Origin: Saprospiraceae bacterium
Lineage (GTDB): Bacteria > Bacteroidota > Bacteroidia > Chitinophagales > Saprospiraceae
Direction of reading: 5' to 3'
Assembly: GCA_027486765.1 (NCBI GenBank)
Contig: JAIXOO010000232.1
Coordinates: 1-64,000 of the forward strand
DNA: 64,000 nucleotides
The notes under the pieces were generated by a model that made no database searches, was not told the origin of the DNA, and saw only the letters and a program-made list of their open reading frames with translations. This document shows positions 16,465-25,356 of this stretch, in pieces. Within the stretch, counting starts at the first letter, position 1. Each line of letters begins with the position of its first letter. The position numbers and the translations under genes are program-made.

Positions 16465-18507
16465 ATGGAGAACCACAACTACGATCAAATCAGGCCGTAT
16501 ATTCCGGCTGAAGTGACCAATGTCAAAGAATTTACGCTGCGCGCCATCCTCTTGGGGGCAGTTTTTGGAATCATTTTTGGCGCTGCCACCGTTTACCTGG
16601 CCCTTAAAGCGGGTTTGACGGTTTCCGCCTCGATCCCCATTGCCGTGTTGGCCATCTCCTTAGGTCGACGTTTTTTGGGGACTACCATTTTAGAAAACAA
16701 CATCATTCAAACCACCGGATCAGCGGGGGAATCCATTGCAGCTGGGGTTGTGTTTACCGTTCCCGCCTTTCTATTTTTGTCTGATCCAGCGATGGGTGAT
16801 CAATATTTCAAGTACACTACTATCTTCACGCTGGCAGTATTTGGAGGTGTTTTGGGCACCTTGATGATGATCCCACTGCGCCGATCGCTCATTGTAAAAG
16901 AACACCACAACCTGCCCTATCCGGAAGGAACCGCATGCGCTTCGGTGCTCATTGCCGGAGAGAAGGGGGGCGATTTTGCCAAAACGGCCTATCAGGGCTT
17001 GGGCGTAGCATTTTTGTACGCACTGCTGCAAAAAGTCTTCCATGTCATTGCCGAGGCACCGGCCTGGGTAACCAAAGCAACCCACAAATACTTCCCCGCT
17101 GCCACAGTCAATGGCGAAATCACTCCAGAATACATGGGGGTTGGTTACATCATTGGGCCTAAAATTGCGGGGGTGTTGGTTGCGGGTGGTGTATTGGCCT
17201 GGTTGGGCTTGATCCCGCTGCTGGCTACTTTGGTACCCACTGAAATCATTGCTGCGCAATTGGTCAAGCTGGGTTATCTTTCTGATCTTGCTTCGGCGGG
17301 TGGTCCAGGCGCCTGGGACCCAGCAACTAAAACTTTTGGCAATATTGCTGCCGCCCTTTACCGAGCCTACGTACGTCAGATCGGGGCGGGTGCAGTAGCA
17401 GCAGGTGGTTTTATTACTTTGCTCAAAACCATTCCTACAATCGCCGCTTCGTTCAGCGAGAGCATCGAGTCTTTCAAAAACCGTACGGCTACGGAAAGCC
17501 GCGCTCGCACCGAGCAGGATTTGTCGATTGCGGTAGTGGGTATAGGTAGTCTGGCTCTGGTGATCCTGATGCTGATTTTGCCACAAATCCCAGGTAATTC
17601 CTTTGGTGGAAAATTGCTGATTGGCCTATTGGTCATCGTTTTTGGTTTTTTCTTTGTGACAGTGTCCAGTCGGATTGTTGGCTTGATTGGCACCAGTTCT
17701 AACCCTGTTTCGGGCATGACCATTGCTACCTTGATGGGCACCGCGCTCATTTTTATCGGCTTCGGCATGACGGGCAAAACATTTGAACCGATGGTATTGG
17801 TCGTGGGCAGTATGATCTGTATTGCTGCTGCCAATGCCGGAGCGACTTCCCAAGATTTAAAAACGGGGTACATCATTGGGGCAACGCCAAAATACCAGCA
17901 AATTGCTTTGTTTGTGGGTGCGATCGTTTCTTCAATTGCCATTGGCGCAACCCTGCAAATTCTGGATACACCTACTCCCGAACAAGTTTCCCAAGGCATT
18001 CAACATGCCATCGGCAGTGACAAATACCCAGCACCACAAGGTACCTTAATGGCCACTTTGATCAAAGGTTTGTTGAGTTTCAACCTTGATTGGCAGTTCG
18101 TATTGGTTGGCGCATTTTTAGCAATTACCATCGAATTGTGTGGCGTAAAATCGCTTTCTTTTGCCGTAGGAGCCTACTTGCCACTTTCTACTACCTTGCC
18201 CATTTGGGTCGGTGGAGTCATCCGGGGTATCGCCGACAATGCAGCCAAGAAAAAAGGTAAAGCGGTAGAAGAAGAAGACTTGAGCAAAGGAAACTTGTTT
18301 GCCACTGGCTTGGTAGCTGGCGGGGCTTTGATGGGGGTAATCGTAGCAATCTTGTCGGTCAATGAGGGCATTGCCGCAGGTATTGCCAAACTCAATCTGG
18401 AGCCCATGCTGAACGGCGCATTAGGTGAAGGTGGTTACCAAATCCTGGGGGTATTGTTCTTCGCGGCAATGGGGTTGATCTTGTATGGAATTTCTAGGAA
18501 AGATTAA
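16465..18507 (+). CDS. OPT family oligopeptide transporter
   Basis: A 680-residue inner-membrane protein with about 14-16 hydrophobic segments, the size and pattern of bacterial OPT transporters. Characteristic stretches are FTLRAILLGAVFGIIFGAA, TGSAGESIAAGVVFTVPAF, PYPEGTACASVLIAGE (the conserved NLPYPEGTACA region) and TSSNPVSGMTIATLMGT. The family takes up small peptides or metal chelates, probably proton driven. It stands alone, followed by a REP-type palindrome that may act as its 3' end. Confidence 0.93.
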   Translation: MENHNYDQIRPYIPAEVTNVKEFTLRAILLGAVFGIIFGAATVYLALKAGLTVSASIPIAVLAISLGRRFLGTTILENNIIQTTGSAGESIAAGVVFTVPAFLFLSDPAMGDQYFKYTTIFTLAVFGGVLGTLMMIPLRRSLIVKEHHNLPYPEGTACASVLIAGEKGGDFAKTAYQGLGVAFLYALLQKVFHVIAEAPAWVTKATHKYFPAATVNGEITPEYMGVGYIIGPKIAGVLVAGGVLAWLGLIPLLATLVPTEIIAAQLVKLGYLSDLASAGGPGAWDPATKTFGNIAAALYRAYVRQIGAGAVAAGGFITLLKTIPTIAASFSESIESFKNRTATESRARTEQDLSIAVVGIGSLALVILMLILPQIPGNSFGGKLLIGLLVIVFGFFFVTVSSRIVGLIGTSSNPVSGMTIATLMGTALIFIGFGMTGKTFEPMVLVVGSMICIAAANAGATSQDLKTGYIIGATPKYQQIALFVGAIVSSIAIGATLQILDTPTPEQVSQGIQHAIGSDKYPAPQGTLMATLIKGLLSFNLDWQFVLVGAFLAITIELCGVKSLSFAVGAYLPLSTTLPIWVGGVIRGIADNAAKKKGKAVEEEDLSKGNLFATGLVAGGALMGVIVAILSVNEGIAAGIAKLNLEPMLNGALGEGGYQILGVLFFAAMGLILYGISRKD

Positions 18508-18549
18508 TCCAAAATTGGGATAATCAAAAATAATAGATGATACCGGATT

Positions 18550-18624
18550 GTAGAGACGCACGGTTGTGCGTCTCTCTGAGGTATTGCCATCGCAACCAGG
18601 AGACGCACGGCCGTGCGTCTCTAC
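18550..18624. repeat. Double REP-like palindrome E
   Basis: GAGACGCAC-GGTT-GTGCGTCTC (18553-18574) and the palindrome AGACGCACGGCCGTGCGTCT (18601-18620) lie 26 nt apart. In addition GTAGAGACGCACGG (18550-18563) pairs with CCGTGCGTCTCTAC (18611-18624), so alternative folds are possible. It lies between convergent genes. Confidence 0.8.
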
Positions 18625-18652
18625 AGCGCGTTGCATACAAGCTGATCTATAG

Positions 18653-19360
18653 TTACAATTTTATTATTCGACGATAAAAAAGCCAGGTGCCCAATAGCGT
18701 AATGCTTGGAATAGCGAATGGAATATGGAGGCTCTGCAAACCAAAATATAGCAATGCAACAATGAACAATACCGTTGCCAAATGCCCAAAATAGTCGGTT
18801 CGGGCCCTAAAGGTTTGAATCAAACAGCCTCTTATGACAGCGATTGCTGCCAAAACAAACAAAATAGACAGGGACGCATCAAAGTTGGGCACCGCTGATG
18901 TGAACAATAAACCCGCAAACAGTCCCATTATCCCAATGTACAACCACCTGTAAAATCCATTGAAGTCCGGCGCGCAGTCAAACCCATTGGCTGGAGGGCG
19001 ACTGTTGGCGATGATGCGGCGATTGTACGTGATGATTTGATACAAACCAAAGATGAAGACCCGAAACGAGCCCATGCGAAACAGTGGCTTAAATACGGGA
19101 ATAGCCTCGCCAAGGATGAAAAATAGCGCTTCTTTGCCGTAAATTGTTTCGCCAGTCGCACGGTCATACAAGGGGATTTCATGGCGAGCCCGGTCAATAT
19201 CAATCCGTCCGATTAATTCCGCAGGGGCTTCAGCGAAACCAATGCGGTTTTCAGGACGCAACCAACCTGCACGCACAAATCCGCTGGTGTAGGCTTTACA
19301 AAGTGGGCAGACATCATCATAAATAATGACCTTTGAATCCAGGTTTTTTGAATTTTCCAT
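18653..19360 (-). CDS. DCC family (DUF393) protein with membrane domain
   Basis: A 235-residue protein. It begins with a thioredoxin-like DCC domain: VIIYDDVCPLCKAY, with the DxxCxxC signature (Cys18, Cys21). About four hydrophobic helices follow in the second half (YIGIMGLFAGLLFTSAVP, ILFVLAAIAVIRG, GHLATVLFIVALLYF, PSITLLGTWLFY). DCC proteins are thought to be thiol-disulfide oxidoreductases, but substrates are not established. A 13-bp hairpin just upstream (19381-19409) separates it from the fucosidase gene. Confidence 0.85.
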   Translation of the reverse strand: MENSKNLDSKVIIYDDVCPLCKAYTSGFVRAGWLRPENRIGFAEAPAELIGRIDIDRARHEIPLYDRATGETIYGKEALFFILGEAIPVFKPLFRMGSFRVFIFGLYQIITYNRRIIANSRPPANGFDCAPDFNGFYRWLYIGIMGLFAGLLFTSAVPNFDASLSILFVLAAIAVIRGCLIQTFRARTDYFGHLATVLFIVALLYFGLQSLHIPFAIPSITLLGTWLFYRRIIKL

Positions 19361-19380
19361 GTCCTTTGGTTTAAAGAAGC

Positions 19381-19409
19381 TTTAGAGCTGCTGCAACAGC
19401 AGCTCTAAA
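19381..19409 (-). terminator. Hairpin between GH95 and DCC genes
   Basis: TTTAGAGCTGCTG (19381-19393) and CAGCAGCTCTAAA (19397-19409) form a perfect 13-bp stem with a 3-nt loop. On the minus strand it lies 79 nt after the GH95 stop and 21 nt before the DCC start. No strong T run follows, so it may be a terminator or a processing hairpin. Confidence 0.6.
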
Positions 19410-19487
19410 AGCCTCTTGGATGGCAACCCAAAGTTACGGCATTGTTCCTGAAAATTCAATAGTTTCAATAATTATTGAAAATTAAAA

Positions 19488-21881
19488 TCACCATAGCAAT
19501 ACTTTACTTCCTTTTGCGGTTAAGCGCACATCTTGGCTTTTTCCACCATAGGTCACTTTCGTCTGCCCGCCTCGTGGAGAACTGATTTCCGTTTTGCTCA
19601 ATTTGCCATTCACCCAGGTCAAATTCAATACAAACCCGCCGCGCGCACATACCCCGCGTACAGATCCATTGGCCCAGGCGTCGGGTAAGGCTGGCAAGAG
19701 CGTGATTTCGGTGCTGCGTGACTGCACGAGCATCTCCAATACTGCGGCTGTACCCCCAAAATTGCCGTCAATCTGGAAAGGAGGGTGAGCGTCCATCAGG
19801 TTGGGGTAAGCGCCACCACCGCCATTGTAGCGCGTATCAGGGGTAGGGCTAACGTAGCGCATCAACTCGCGGTACATTTTATAGGTGCGGTTGCCATCGC
19901 GCAGGCGAGCCCAGAGGTTGGTGCGCCAGCCTTTGGACCAACCGGTGGTTTCGTCTCCTTTTACCTCCAGGGTTTGTTTGCAGGCTGCGGCCAGTTCCGG
20001 GGTTTGATCCACGCTGATGTGGTTGCCGGGATACAAACCGAAAAGGTGGGATTGGTGGCGGTGTTTGGGGTCTTCATCGGCCCAATCGTGGTACCACTCT
20101 TGCAAGTGCCCTTTTTTGCTGATTTGATAAGGGTACAATTTGCCCAGTGTGGTAGTTAGTTTTTGCTGAAAATCGGCGTCTAGATTGAGCGTTTTGGCCG
20201 CAGCAATGGTCTGGGCAAAAAGTTCGCGGATCATCCCTAAGTCAGCGGTAGCGCCGTAAAGGGTGGCTCCCTTGTACCCTGTGGTGGTGATAAAAATGTT
20301 TTCGGGGGAAGTGGAAGGGGAGGTGACCAGATTGCCTTTGCCATCATCTACCAAAACATCCAAACAAAACTGGGATGCGCCTTTGAGCAGGTTATAACCA
20401 TAGTTTTTCAACCAAATAGTGTCCCGCGAATAGTCAAAATGCTCCCACAAGTGGGTGGCCAGCCAGGCACCGCCCATGTTCCAGTTGGCCCAACTGGGTG
20501 AACCTTCTCCAAAATGCCCCACGGGGTTACTCATGGCCCAGATGTCCGTATTGTGGGCAGCACACCAGCCGCCGGCATTGTAAAAGGTTTTGGCGGTGAC
20601 GGCCCCTGTTTTAGCCAGGTTGCCCAAAAAGCCCAGCAGTGGTTGGTGCAATTCCGAGAGATTGCAGGACTCAGCTGGCCAATAATTCATCTCAGTGTTG
20701 ATGTTGATGGTATAATTGCTGCTCCAGGGCGGGCGAATCTGATGGTTCCAGATGCCTTGCAAATTGGCGGGCACATTGGGGGTACGCGAACTGGCAATCA
20801 GGAGATAACGGCCAAAATTGAAGTACAAAATTTCCAAATCGGGATCTTTGGCCCCTTCAGCAAAACGTTTCAGCCGTTCGTCAGTAGGCAAACTGGCATT
20901 GCTGACGCGTCCCGCCAATTGCAGTTCCACCCGATTGAAAAAACTTTGGTGGTCTTTGATGTGCGCAGCCCGGATGCTGGCGTAGCTGATTTTTTCTGCT
21001 TTTTTGAGCCAATCATTGGCCAGGGCAACCTCGTTTTTGCCATTGGTAGCCGGATTTTGGTCAAAACCATTAAAGCTGGTGGCAATCGAAACCATGATGA
21101 TGGCTTCGCGGCCGCCCTGGAGTCCAATGGTGCTATCCGTCCGGACTACTTTGCCATCGGCTTTGATGATTTTGGCCAAAGTCAAAAAGCGCATGCTTTT
21201 TTGCGGGTCGTATTGGATCGGATTGGCAGATCGCCGATAGTTGGGCTCGGCGTGGGAAGGCGCTTTTCCACTTGCACTGAGCATATTAGCCTCGGTTTTG
21301 ACCTGATTGGGCAGCAGGCTGTTGAAACGGAGTTTGAAACTCAACTTGCCAGCCTGACTGGCACTCAATTTGATCAGCATCACTTGCTGTGGGTAGGAAA
21401 TGAAATACTCGCGGGTATAAGTGACTCCCCCTTGCTGGTATGTCGTGCTCGAAATGGCAGTACTCAGATCCAATTGCCGACGGTAATTTTTGGCTTCAGC
21501 GGCTTGAGCCATGTCGATGTACAAAGTGCCCAAAGGAGCGTAAGATTCGGAATACTTGCCTTGTAAGTGGCGCTGGTTGAGGCTGTCTGCCGCACGGTAG
21601 TTCTCCTTGCGCAAGGCCTCCCGCACTGCGGGAAGGTGTTTGTACGCCTCGGCATTCATATAGGGATCTACCGGACTTCCAGCCCAAAGTGTGGCTTCGT
21701 TGAGGAAAATTTTATCAGATTGAACGCCGCCGTGAATGGTAGCACCTATGCGGCCATTACCCAGTACCAGTGCTTCTTCAAAATGGTTGGCGGCTTGGGA
21801 ATAGTACATTGTGCGATCGGGAGCTTGGGCCCAGGTCAACCCTGGAACGATAACCCACAGCAAGAGCAAGCAATTTTTCAT
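19488..21881 (-). CDS. GH95 family glycoside hydrolase (alpha-L-fucosidase type)
   Basis: A 797-residue exported enzyme with signal peptide MKNCLLLLWVIVPGLTWAQA. The N-terminal beta domain starts with ALVLGNGRIGATIHGG and FLNEATLWAGSP, hallmark GH95 strings. The (alpha/alpha)6 barrel contains NLQGIWNHQIRPPWSSNYT, NINTEMNYWPAESCNLSEL (the Asn/Glu-rich active-site stretch), GWSKGWRTNLWARLRDG and FQIDGNFGGTAAVLEML. GH95 enzymes invert the anomeric configuration and cleave alpha-1,2-fucose (some act on L-galactose), probably in the periplasm or outside. It is divergent from a ROK regulator. Confidence 0.95.
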   Translation of the reverse strand: MKNCLLLLWVIVPGLTWAQAPDRTMYYSQAANHFEEALVLGNGRIGATIHGGVQSDKIFLNEATLWAGSPVDPYMNAEAYKHLPAVREALRKENYRAADSLNQRHLQGKYSESYAPLGTLYIDMAQAAEAKNYRRQLDLSTAISSTTYQQGGVTYTREYFISYPQQVMLIKLSASQAGKLSFKLRFNSLLPNQVKTEANMLSASGKAPSHAEPNYRRSANPIQYDPQKSMRFLTLAKIIKADGKVVRTDSTIGLQGGREAIIMVSIATSFNGFDQNPATNGKNEVALANDWLKKAEKISYASIRAAHIKDHQSFFNRVELQLAGRVSNASLPTDERLKRFAEGAKDPDLEILYFNFGRYLLIASSRTPNVPANLQGIWNHQIRPPWSSNYTININTEMNYWPAESCNLSELHQPLLGFLGNLAKTGAVTAKTFYNAGGWCAAHNTDIWAMSNPVGHFGEGSPSWANWNMGGAWLATHLWEHFDYSRDTIWLKNYGYNLLKGASQFCLDVLVDDGKGNLVTSPSTSPENIFITTTGYKGATLYGATADLGMIRELFAQTIAAAKTLNLDADFQQKLTTTLGKLYPYQISKKGHLQEWYHDWADEDPKHRHQSHLFGLYPGNHISVDQTPELAAACKQTLEVKGDETTGWSKGWRTNLWARLRDGNRTYKMYRELMRYVSPTPDTRYNGGGGAYPNLMDAHPPFQIDGNFGGTAAVLEMLVQSRSTEITLLPALPDAWANGSVRGVCARGGFVLNLTWVNGKLSKTEISSPRGGQTKVTYGGKSQDVRLTAKGSKVLLW

Positions 21882-21912
21882 AAAAAGAGTATTTGCGAAG
21901 TGAAATTGGTCG

Positions 21913-21955
21913 ATGCCAAATGTAGTAATTTGTCAAAAAATAATAAAATTGGCAT
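21913..21955. promoter_or_regulatory. Possible operator/promoter in the GH95-ROK divergent region
   Basis: ATGCCAA (21913-21919) and TTGGCAT (21949-21955) form an inverted repeat. Its left half overlaps CAAATGTA (21917-21924), which reads TACATTTG on the minus strand, a candidate -7 box about 36 bp before the GH95 start. Another TGCCAA is at 21991. This is a plausible site for the divergent ROK regulator but is based on one sequence only. Confidence 0.3.
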
Positions 21956-22148
21956 TGATTGTGGTATTTAAAGTGGTATGGCTACCTCGTTGCCAAAAGA
22001 TAAAGTATTTTCAAGCTTTTAAATGGCACTTATTTTTTATCGCCCCTTAGAAACGGTAATCTATAGGAGGTAAGCTTACTCAAGGCTCAAACCAATACAG
22101 ATTGGTGAGCCAATGAATAACCTTCATCATCATTGATCTTTGTTTGTT

Positions 22149-23360
22149 ATGGCTGAAGTAGAAGACCTCAAGGCGTCGATTATTGACATCAAAAAAAGTC
22201 GCCTTAAACGCAGTATCCTCAGTGAATTGTATTTTTCTGGATCGAGCACAATGGCCGAATTAAGCCGTTTGTTGAATACAAGTGTGCCTTCCACAACAAC
22301 ACTGGTGGACGAGTTGACTAATCTGGAAAATTGGATTGTAGAACGAGGAATTGGCGCGGCCAAATTTGGTCGCAAACCCATTATCTATGCCTTGAATCCC
22401 GACTACCACTGGGTGTTGATCCTCGATATTTCAACCCATGCTACCAAGTTGATGGCTTTCAACCTGCAAAATGAAGTATTGCAGGAAAAAGACATCAATT
22501 TGCCTATCGAGCGCAACCCAGATTTTTCAAATCGCCTGCGCGAGGAAATTTCCCGATTTTTGGAAGACCTGCACCTGCCTCACCCTTCCTTGAAGGCGAT
22601 TGGCGTGTCGATGCCAGGCTTGATTAATCCCGAAACTGGTCACAATTACACTTATCCCATTGTACTAGGTGAGGGCTCAATCAAGTCGGTATTGGAAGAG
22701 GAATTTGGAGTGCCCACTCATGTCATCAACGACTCCAAAGCAACCGTGCTGGGAGAATACCGTTTTGGCTTGGGACGCGGCAAAAAACACGTTTTAGCCA
22801 TCAACATTGACTGGGGAGTTGGTCTGGGGATCATGGTCAATGGAGAATTGCTGAATGGAGCTTCCGGTTTTGCCGGAGAGTTGGGACACATTCAGCTGGA
22901 CCCAGATGGAGAATTGTGCCAGTGCGGCAAAGTTGGGTGTTTGGACGTCACTACTTCGGCTTCAACCTTGCTTAGAAAAGTAAAAGAAGGCATCAAACAA
23001 GGCAAAGCGTCTAAACTAGCCGTTTTGGGCGACGCAGAGGTCAATATTGAAAGCGTAGTGAACGCCGCGAACGAGGGAGATGGCTTTGCCATCGATTTGT
23101 TGCACCAAATTGGTATTCAGTTGGGGCGTGGTTTGTCCATCGCAGTTCACCTGTTCAATCCCGAGATTTTGATAGTGGATGGGATATTGGCTAAGGCGGG
23201 CCGGTTTTTCATCAACCCTATTGAACAAGCCATTAACAAATATTGCCTGGCAGATTTTAAAAATGACTTGTCTATTGAGGTTTCAGAACTAGGCGATCGC
23301 TCCAAATTATTGGGCACTTTGTCTTTTGTGGTGGAACGCATTTTGGAAGAAGTGGTCTGA
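22149..23360 (+). CDS. ROK family transcriptional regulator / sugar kinase-like
   Basis: A 403-residue NagC/Mlc-type protein. Residues 1-75 form a winged helix (RSILSELYFSGSSTMAELSRLLNTSVPS, then GRKPIIYALN). The ROK ASKHA domain follows: LILDIST, GVSMPGLINPETG, VINDSKATVLGEYRFG, INIDWGVGLGI and the zinc motif GELGHIQLD...CQCGKVGCLD, where Asp stands in place of the usual Glu after GCL. Such proteins repress sugar genes until a sugar or phosphosugar binds. The ATG at 22149 is preferred to the TTG at 22140. Its divergent neighbour is the GH95 gene, its likely target. Confidence 0.9.
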   Translation: MAEVEDLKASIIDIKKSRLKRSILSELYFSGSSTMAELSRLLNTSVPSTTTLVDELTNLENWIVERGIGAAKFGRKPIIYALNPDYHWVLILDISTHATKLMAFNLQNEVLQEKDINLPIERNPDFSNRLREEISRFLEDLHLPHPSLKAIGVSMPGLINPETGHNYTYPIVLGEGSIKSVLEEEFGVPTHVINDSKATVLGEYRFGLGRGKKHVLAINIDWGVGLGIMVNGELLNGASGFAGELGHIQLDPDGELCQCGKVGCLDVTTSASTLLRKVKEGIKQGKASKLAVLGDAEVNIESVVNAANEGDGFAIDLLHQIGIQLGRGLSIAVHLFNPEILIVDGILAKAGRFFINPIEQAINKYCLADFKNDLSIEVSELGDRSKLLGTLSFVVERILEEVV

Positions 23361-23468
23361 ATATGATTCAGATTTTGGTAAATTTTTCTATTGCTCTTTT
23401 TCTATTGTCAAAAAATAACTATCATTGGAAGGGAGTAACAGCCTTTGCACACAACAAATTTACCAAGG

Positions 23469-23906
23469 ATGAAAGTACAACAGATTTTGGATCGAAAATT
23501 GAGAAATGAAATTTTGGCCGTTTCACCGGATGCTTCGGTATATACAGCACTTGAAGAACTTGAACGACACAACATCGGCGCACTATTGGTGATGGAAGGG
23601 CCAAAATTAGTGGGTATTTTTTCTGAGCGGGATTACGCTCGTAAAGGAATTTTGAAAGGAAAACCTTCCCGCGAATCCTTGGTCAAGGATTTGATGACTG
23701 CTCCAGTTATCACAGTTGCACCTCACGCCAAAATTGAAGAATGCCTGACCATCATGACCGAAAAACATTTTCGGCATTTGCCTGTAGTGGTCGACGATCA
23801 GGTTTTGGGCATGATTTCTTCTTCCGACATCTTCCAGGCTATTCTTTCCCAATATCAGAATTTGGTTTCCTCTTTGGAGGGATATATTTCGGGGAGACCG
23901 ATGTGA
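23469..23906 (+). CDS. CBS-domain pair protein
   Basis: A 145-residue cytoplasmic protein consisting only of two CBS domains (VQQILDRK...ALEELERHNIGALLVME...GIFSERDYARKGIL and VKDLMTAPVITVAPHAKIEECLTIMTEKHFRHLPVV...GMISSSDIFQAIL). CBS pairs bind adenine nucleotides such as AMP, ATP or SAM and report energy state. The ATG at 23469 is chosen over the TTG at 23445 because it begins the first CBS motif. The partner protein is unknown. Confidence 0.93.
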   Translation: MKVQQILDRKLRNEILAVSPDASVYTALEELERHNIGALLVMEGPKLVGIFSERDYARKGILKGKPSRESLVKDLMTAPVITVAPHAKIEECLTIMTEKHFRHLPVVVDDQVLGMISSSDIFQAILSQYQNLVSSLEGYISGRPM

Positions 23907-23908
23907 GC

Positions 23909-24041
23909 GAAAAATGAAAAACGAAAAATGAAAAATGAAAAGTAGGCTACCGCTGTGGCTTGTACAATGTTGTGTGTCGAAGTCGCTGCGGTAGCCTATT
24001 TTTCATTTTTCATTTTTCATTTTTCATTTTTCACTTTTCAC
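23909..24041. repeat. Core-family palindromic element G with AAAATGA arms
   Basis: AGGCTACCGC (23944-23953) pairs with GCGGTAGCCT (23988-23997); the loop ends in GTCGAAGTCGC like the other core copies. The arms are unrelated to those of C, D, H and L: GAAAAATGAAAAACGAAAA-type units on the left and five TTTTTCA-type units on the right, 7-nt period. The element fills the space between the convergent CBS and YceI genes, ending at the YceI stop codon. Confidence 0.85.
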
Positions 24042-24569
24042 TTAATTCTTCGTCATCTGCGCATCCAATTCCAGCTTCACTTCATCACTTACTACGATGC
24101 CACCAGCTTCGGTGACTGCGTTCCAGCTTAAGCCGTATTCCAGGCGATTGATGCTGCCTTTGATGTCAAAACCAGCTTTGGTATTGCCATAAAAGTCTAC
24201 CATCGAGCCAGTATATTCTACATCCAATACAACTGGTTTGGTAGTGGCACGAATGGTGAGGTCTCCATGCAGTTTGTATTTTTTGTCTCCAACTTTTTCA
24301 AGTCCGGTCGATACAAAAGACAGTTTGGGGAATTCTTCAGCAGCAAAAAAATCGGGGGATTTTAAGTGCCCATCACGTTGTTCGTTACCGGTGCTGATGC
24401 TAGCTACATCAGCGCTGAAAGTAACTTTTGCATCGGCGAAATCATTGCTTTCATCACCTTCCAGGGTGGCATCAAATTGGCTGAAACTACCCTTAACGGT
24501 AGAAATCATCAGGTGACGTACTTTGAAAGTGATTTCAGAGTGGGATGGATCGATGCTCCAGGTTGCCAT
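24042..24569 (-). CDS. YceI family protein, cytoplasmic form
   Basis: A 175-residue lipocalin-like YceI protein (WSIDPSHSEITFKVRHLM, FSADVASISTGNEQRDGHLKS, FDIKGSINRLEYGLSWN). The family binds isoprenoids such as polyprenyl chains. The frame is open to 24608, but the -7 box at 24606-24613 lies upstream and the family N-terminus begins at the ATG at 24569. No signal peptide is present, unlike E. coli YceI. Confidence 0.93.
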   Translation of the reverse strand: MATWSIDPSHSEITFKVRHLMISTVKGSFSQFDATLEGDESNDFADAKVTFSADVASISTGNEQRDGHLKSPDFFAAEEFPKLSFVSTGLEKVGDKKYKLHGDLTIRATTKPVVLDVEYTGSMVDFYGNTKAGFDIKGSINRLEYGLSWNAVTEAGGIVVSDEVKLELDAQMTKN

Positions 24570-24605
24570 ATTTTTTTGTTTTAATGGTTGTAAAATTGAT
24601 TGATG

Positions 24606-24613
24606 CAAAGATA
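24606..24613 (-). promoter_or_regulatory. -7 promoter box for the YceI gene
   Basis: The minus strand reads TATCTTTGCAT, matching TAnnTTTG, about 37 bp before the ATG. It supports the downstream start choice. Confidence 0.55.
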
Positions 24614-24676
24614 ACGTTGTAAGGACAATTAATGTTTATACATTGAATTATTTTTTTGTAATTTTTTTTTCTCATG

Positions 24677-24684
24677 TACCTTTG
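24677..24684 (+). promoter_or_regulatory. -7 promoter box for the Spx/ArsC-like gene
   Basis: TACCTTTG (TAnnTTTG) lies 37 bp ahead of the ATG at 24721. It is divergent from the YceI promoter. Confidence 0.5.
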
Positions 24685-24720
24685 GATTTTTCTAAGCATC
24701 ACCAAAACGCGGTAAAAACC

Positions 24721-25071
24721 ATGCTAACAGTTTACGGAATTTCCAATTGTGATACAGTCAGAAAGGCACTCAAGTGGTTGGACAAAAAGGGATTAAGCTA
24801 TTCCTTTTTCGATTACAAAGTGCAAGGCCCCTCCAATGCGCAATTGGAAACCTGGATGCAACAAAAAGATTGGACGGAAATTTTGAATACCCGCAGTACC
24901 AGCTGGAGGGAACTGCCTCAAGACCTAAAAGACAGTGTAGTGGATGCTGCCAGTGCCATCCAAGTGATCCCCGAGAACTTTTCCATGATCAAAAGGCCCC
25001 TGGTAGAGCAGGATGGAAAAATCATTTTGCTGGGGTTCGATCAGGCACAATGGGAAGCGGCTCTAAAGTGA
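24721..25071 (+). CDS. ArsC/Spx/YffB family protein
   Basis: A 116-residue thioredoxin-fold protein starting MLTVYGISNCDTVRKALKWL, with a single active-site-type Cys10 and the usual FFDYK, NTRSTSWRELPQD and KRPLVEQDGKIILLGF strings. The family covers arsenate reductases and Spx-like regulators; the NCDTVRKA pattern is closest to YffB-type proteins of unclear function. The upstream frame from 24643 is leader, given the promoter at 24677. Its stop is 2 bp from the stop of the convergent small membrane protein. Confidence 0.9.
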   Translation: MLTVYGISNCDTVRKALKWLDKKGLSYSFFDYKVQGPSNAQLETWMQQKDWTEILNTRSTSWRELPQDLKDSVVDAASAIQVIPENFSMIKRPLVEQDGKIILLGFDQAQWEAALK

Positions 25072-25073
25072 TT

Positions 25074-25322
25074 TTAGCGTTCGAAAAAATACATGATCAG
25101 TACGATCAACAGCGGCAGCGCGGCCAGCAACACGCTCAACTGTGGCCATTGTAAGACGTAGCGCACCACAATGCTGCCTACTAAGAGCAGCATCAGTACG
25201 ATGGCATAAGTGTAGTTTTCATTGTTGAAAGCTCCCACGTTTTCCCGGTAGACCGCGGCTAAAATGACGATGAAAGTCAACACTAGGTTGATGCTCCACA
25301 ATACCCAAAATACGATATTCAT
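25074..25322 (-). CDS. Small three-helix membrane protein, unknown
   Basis: An 82-residue protein with three hydrophobic helices (FWVLWSINLVLTFIVILAA, YAIVLMLLLVGSIVVRYVL, LSVLLAALPLLIVLIMYFF). The ATG at 25322 is used rather than the TTG at 25328. No family was recognised. It is downstream of the exported protein gene at 25357 on the same strand (34 bp), so the two may be co-transcribed. Confidence 0.7.
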   Translation of the reverse strand: MNIVFWVLWSINLVLTFIVILAAVYRENVGAFNNENYTYAIVLMLLLVGSIVVRYVLQWPQLSVLLAALPLLIVLIMYFFER

Positions 25323-25356
25323 GGTCAACGATTAAGTTATCCTGGAACCAGTAATT

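Noticed and set aside
20514..21566. 350-codon plus-strand open frame
   Set aside because: Antisense to the GH95 gene, which has clear family motifs; the frame has no recognisable protein pattern.
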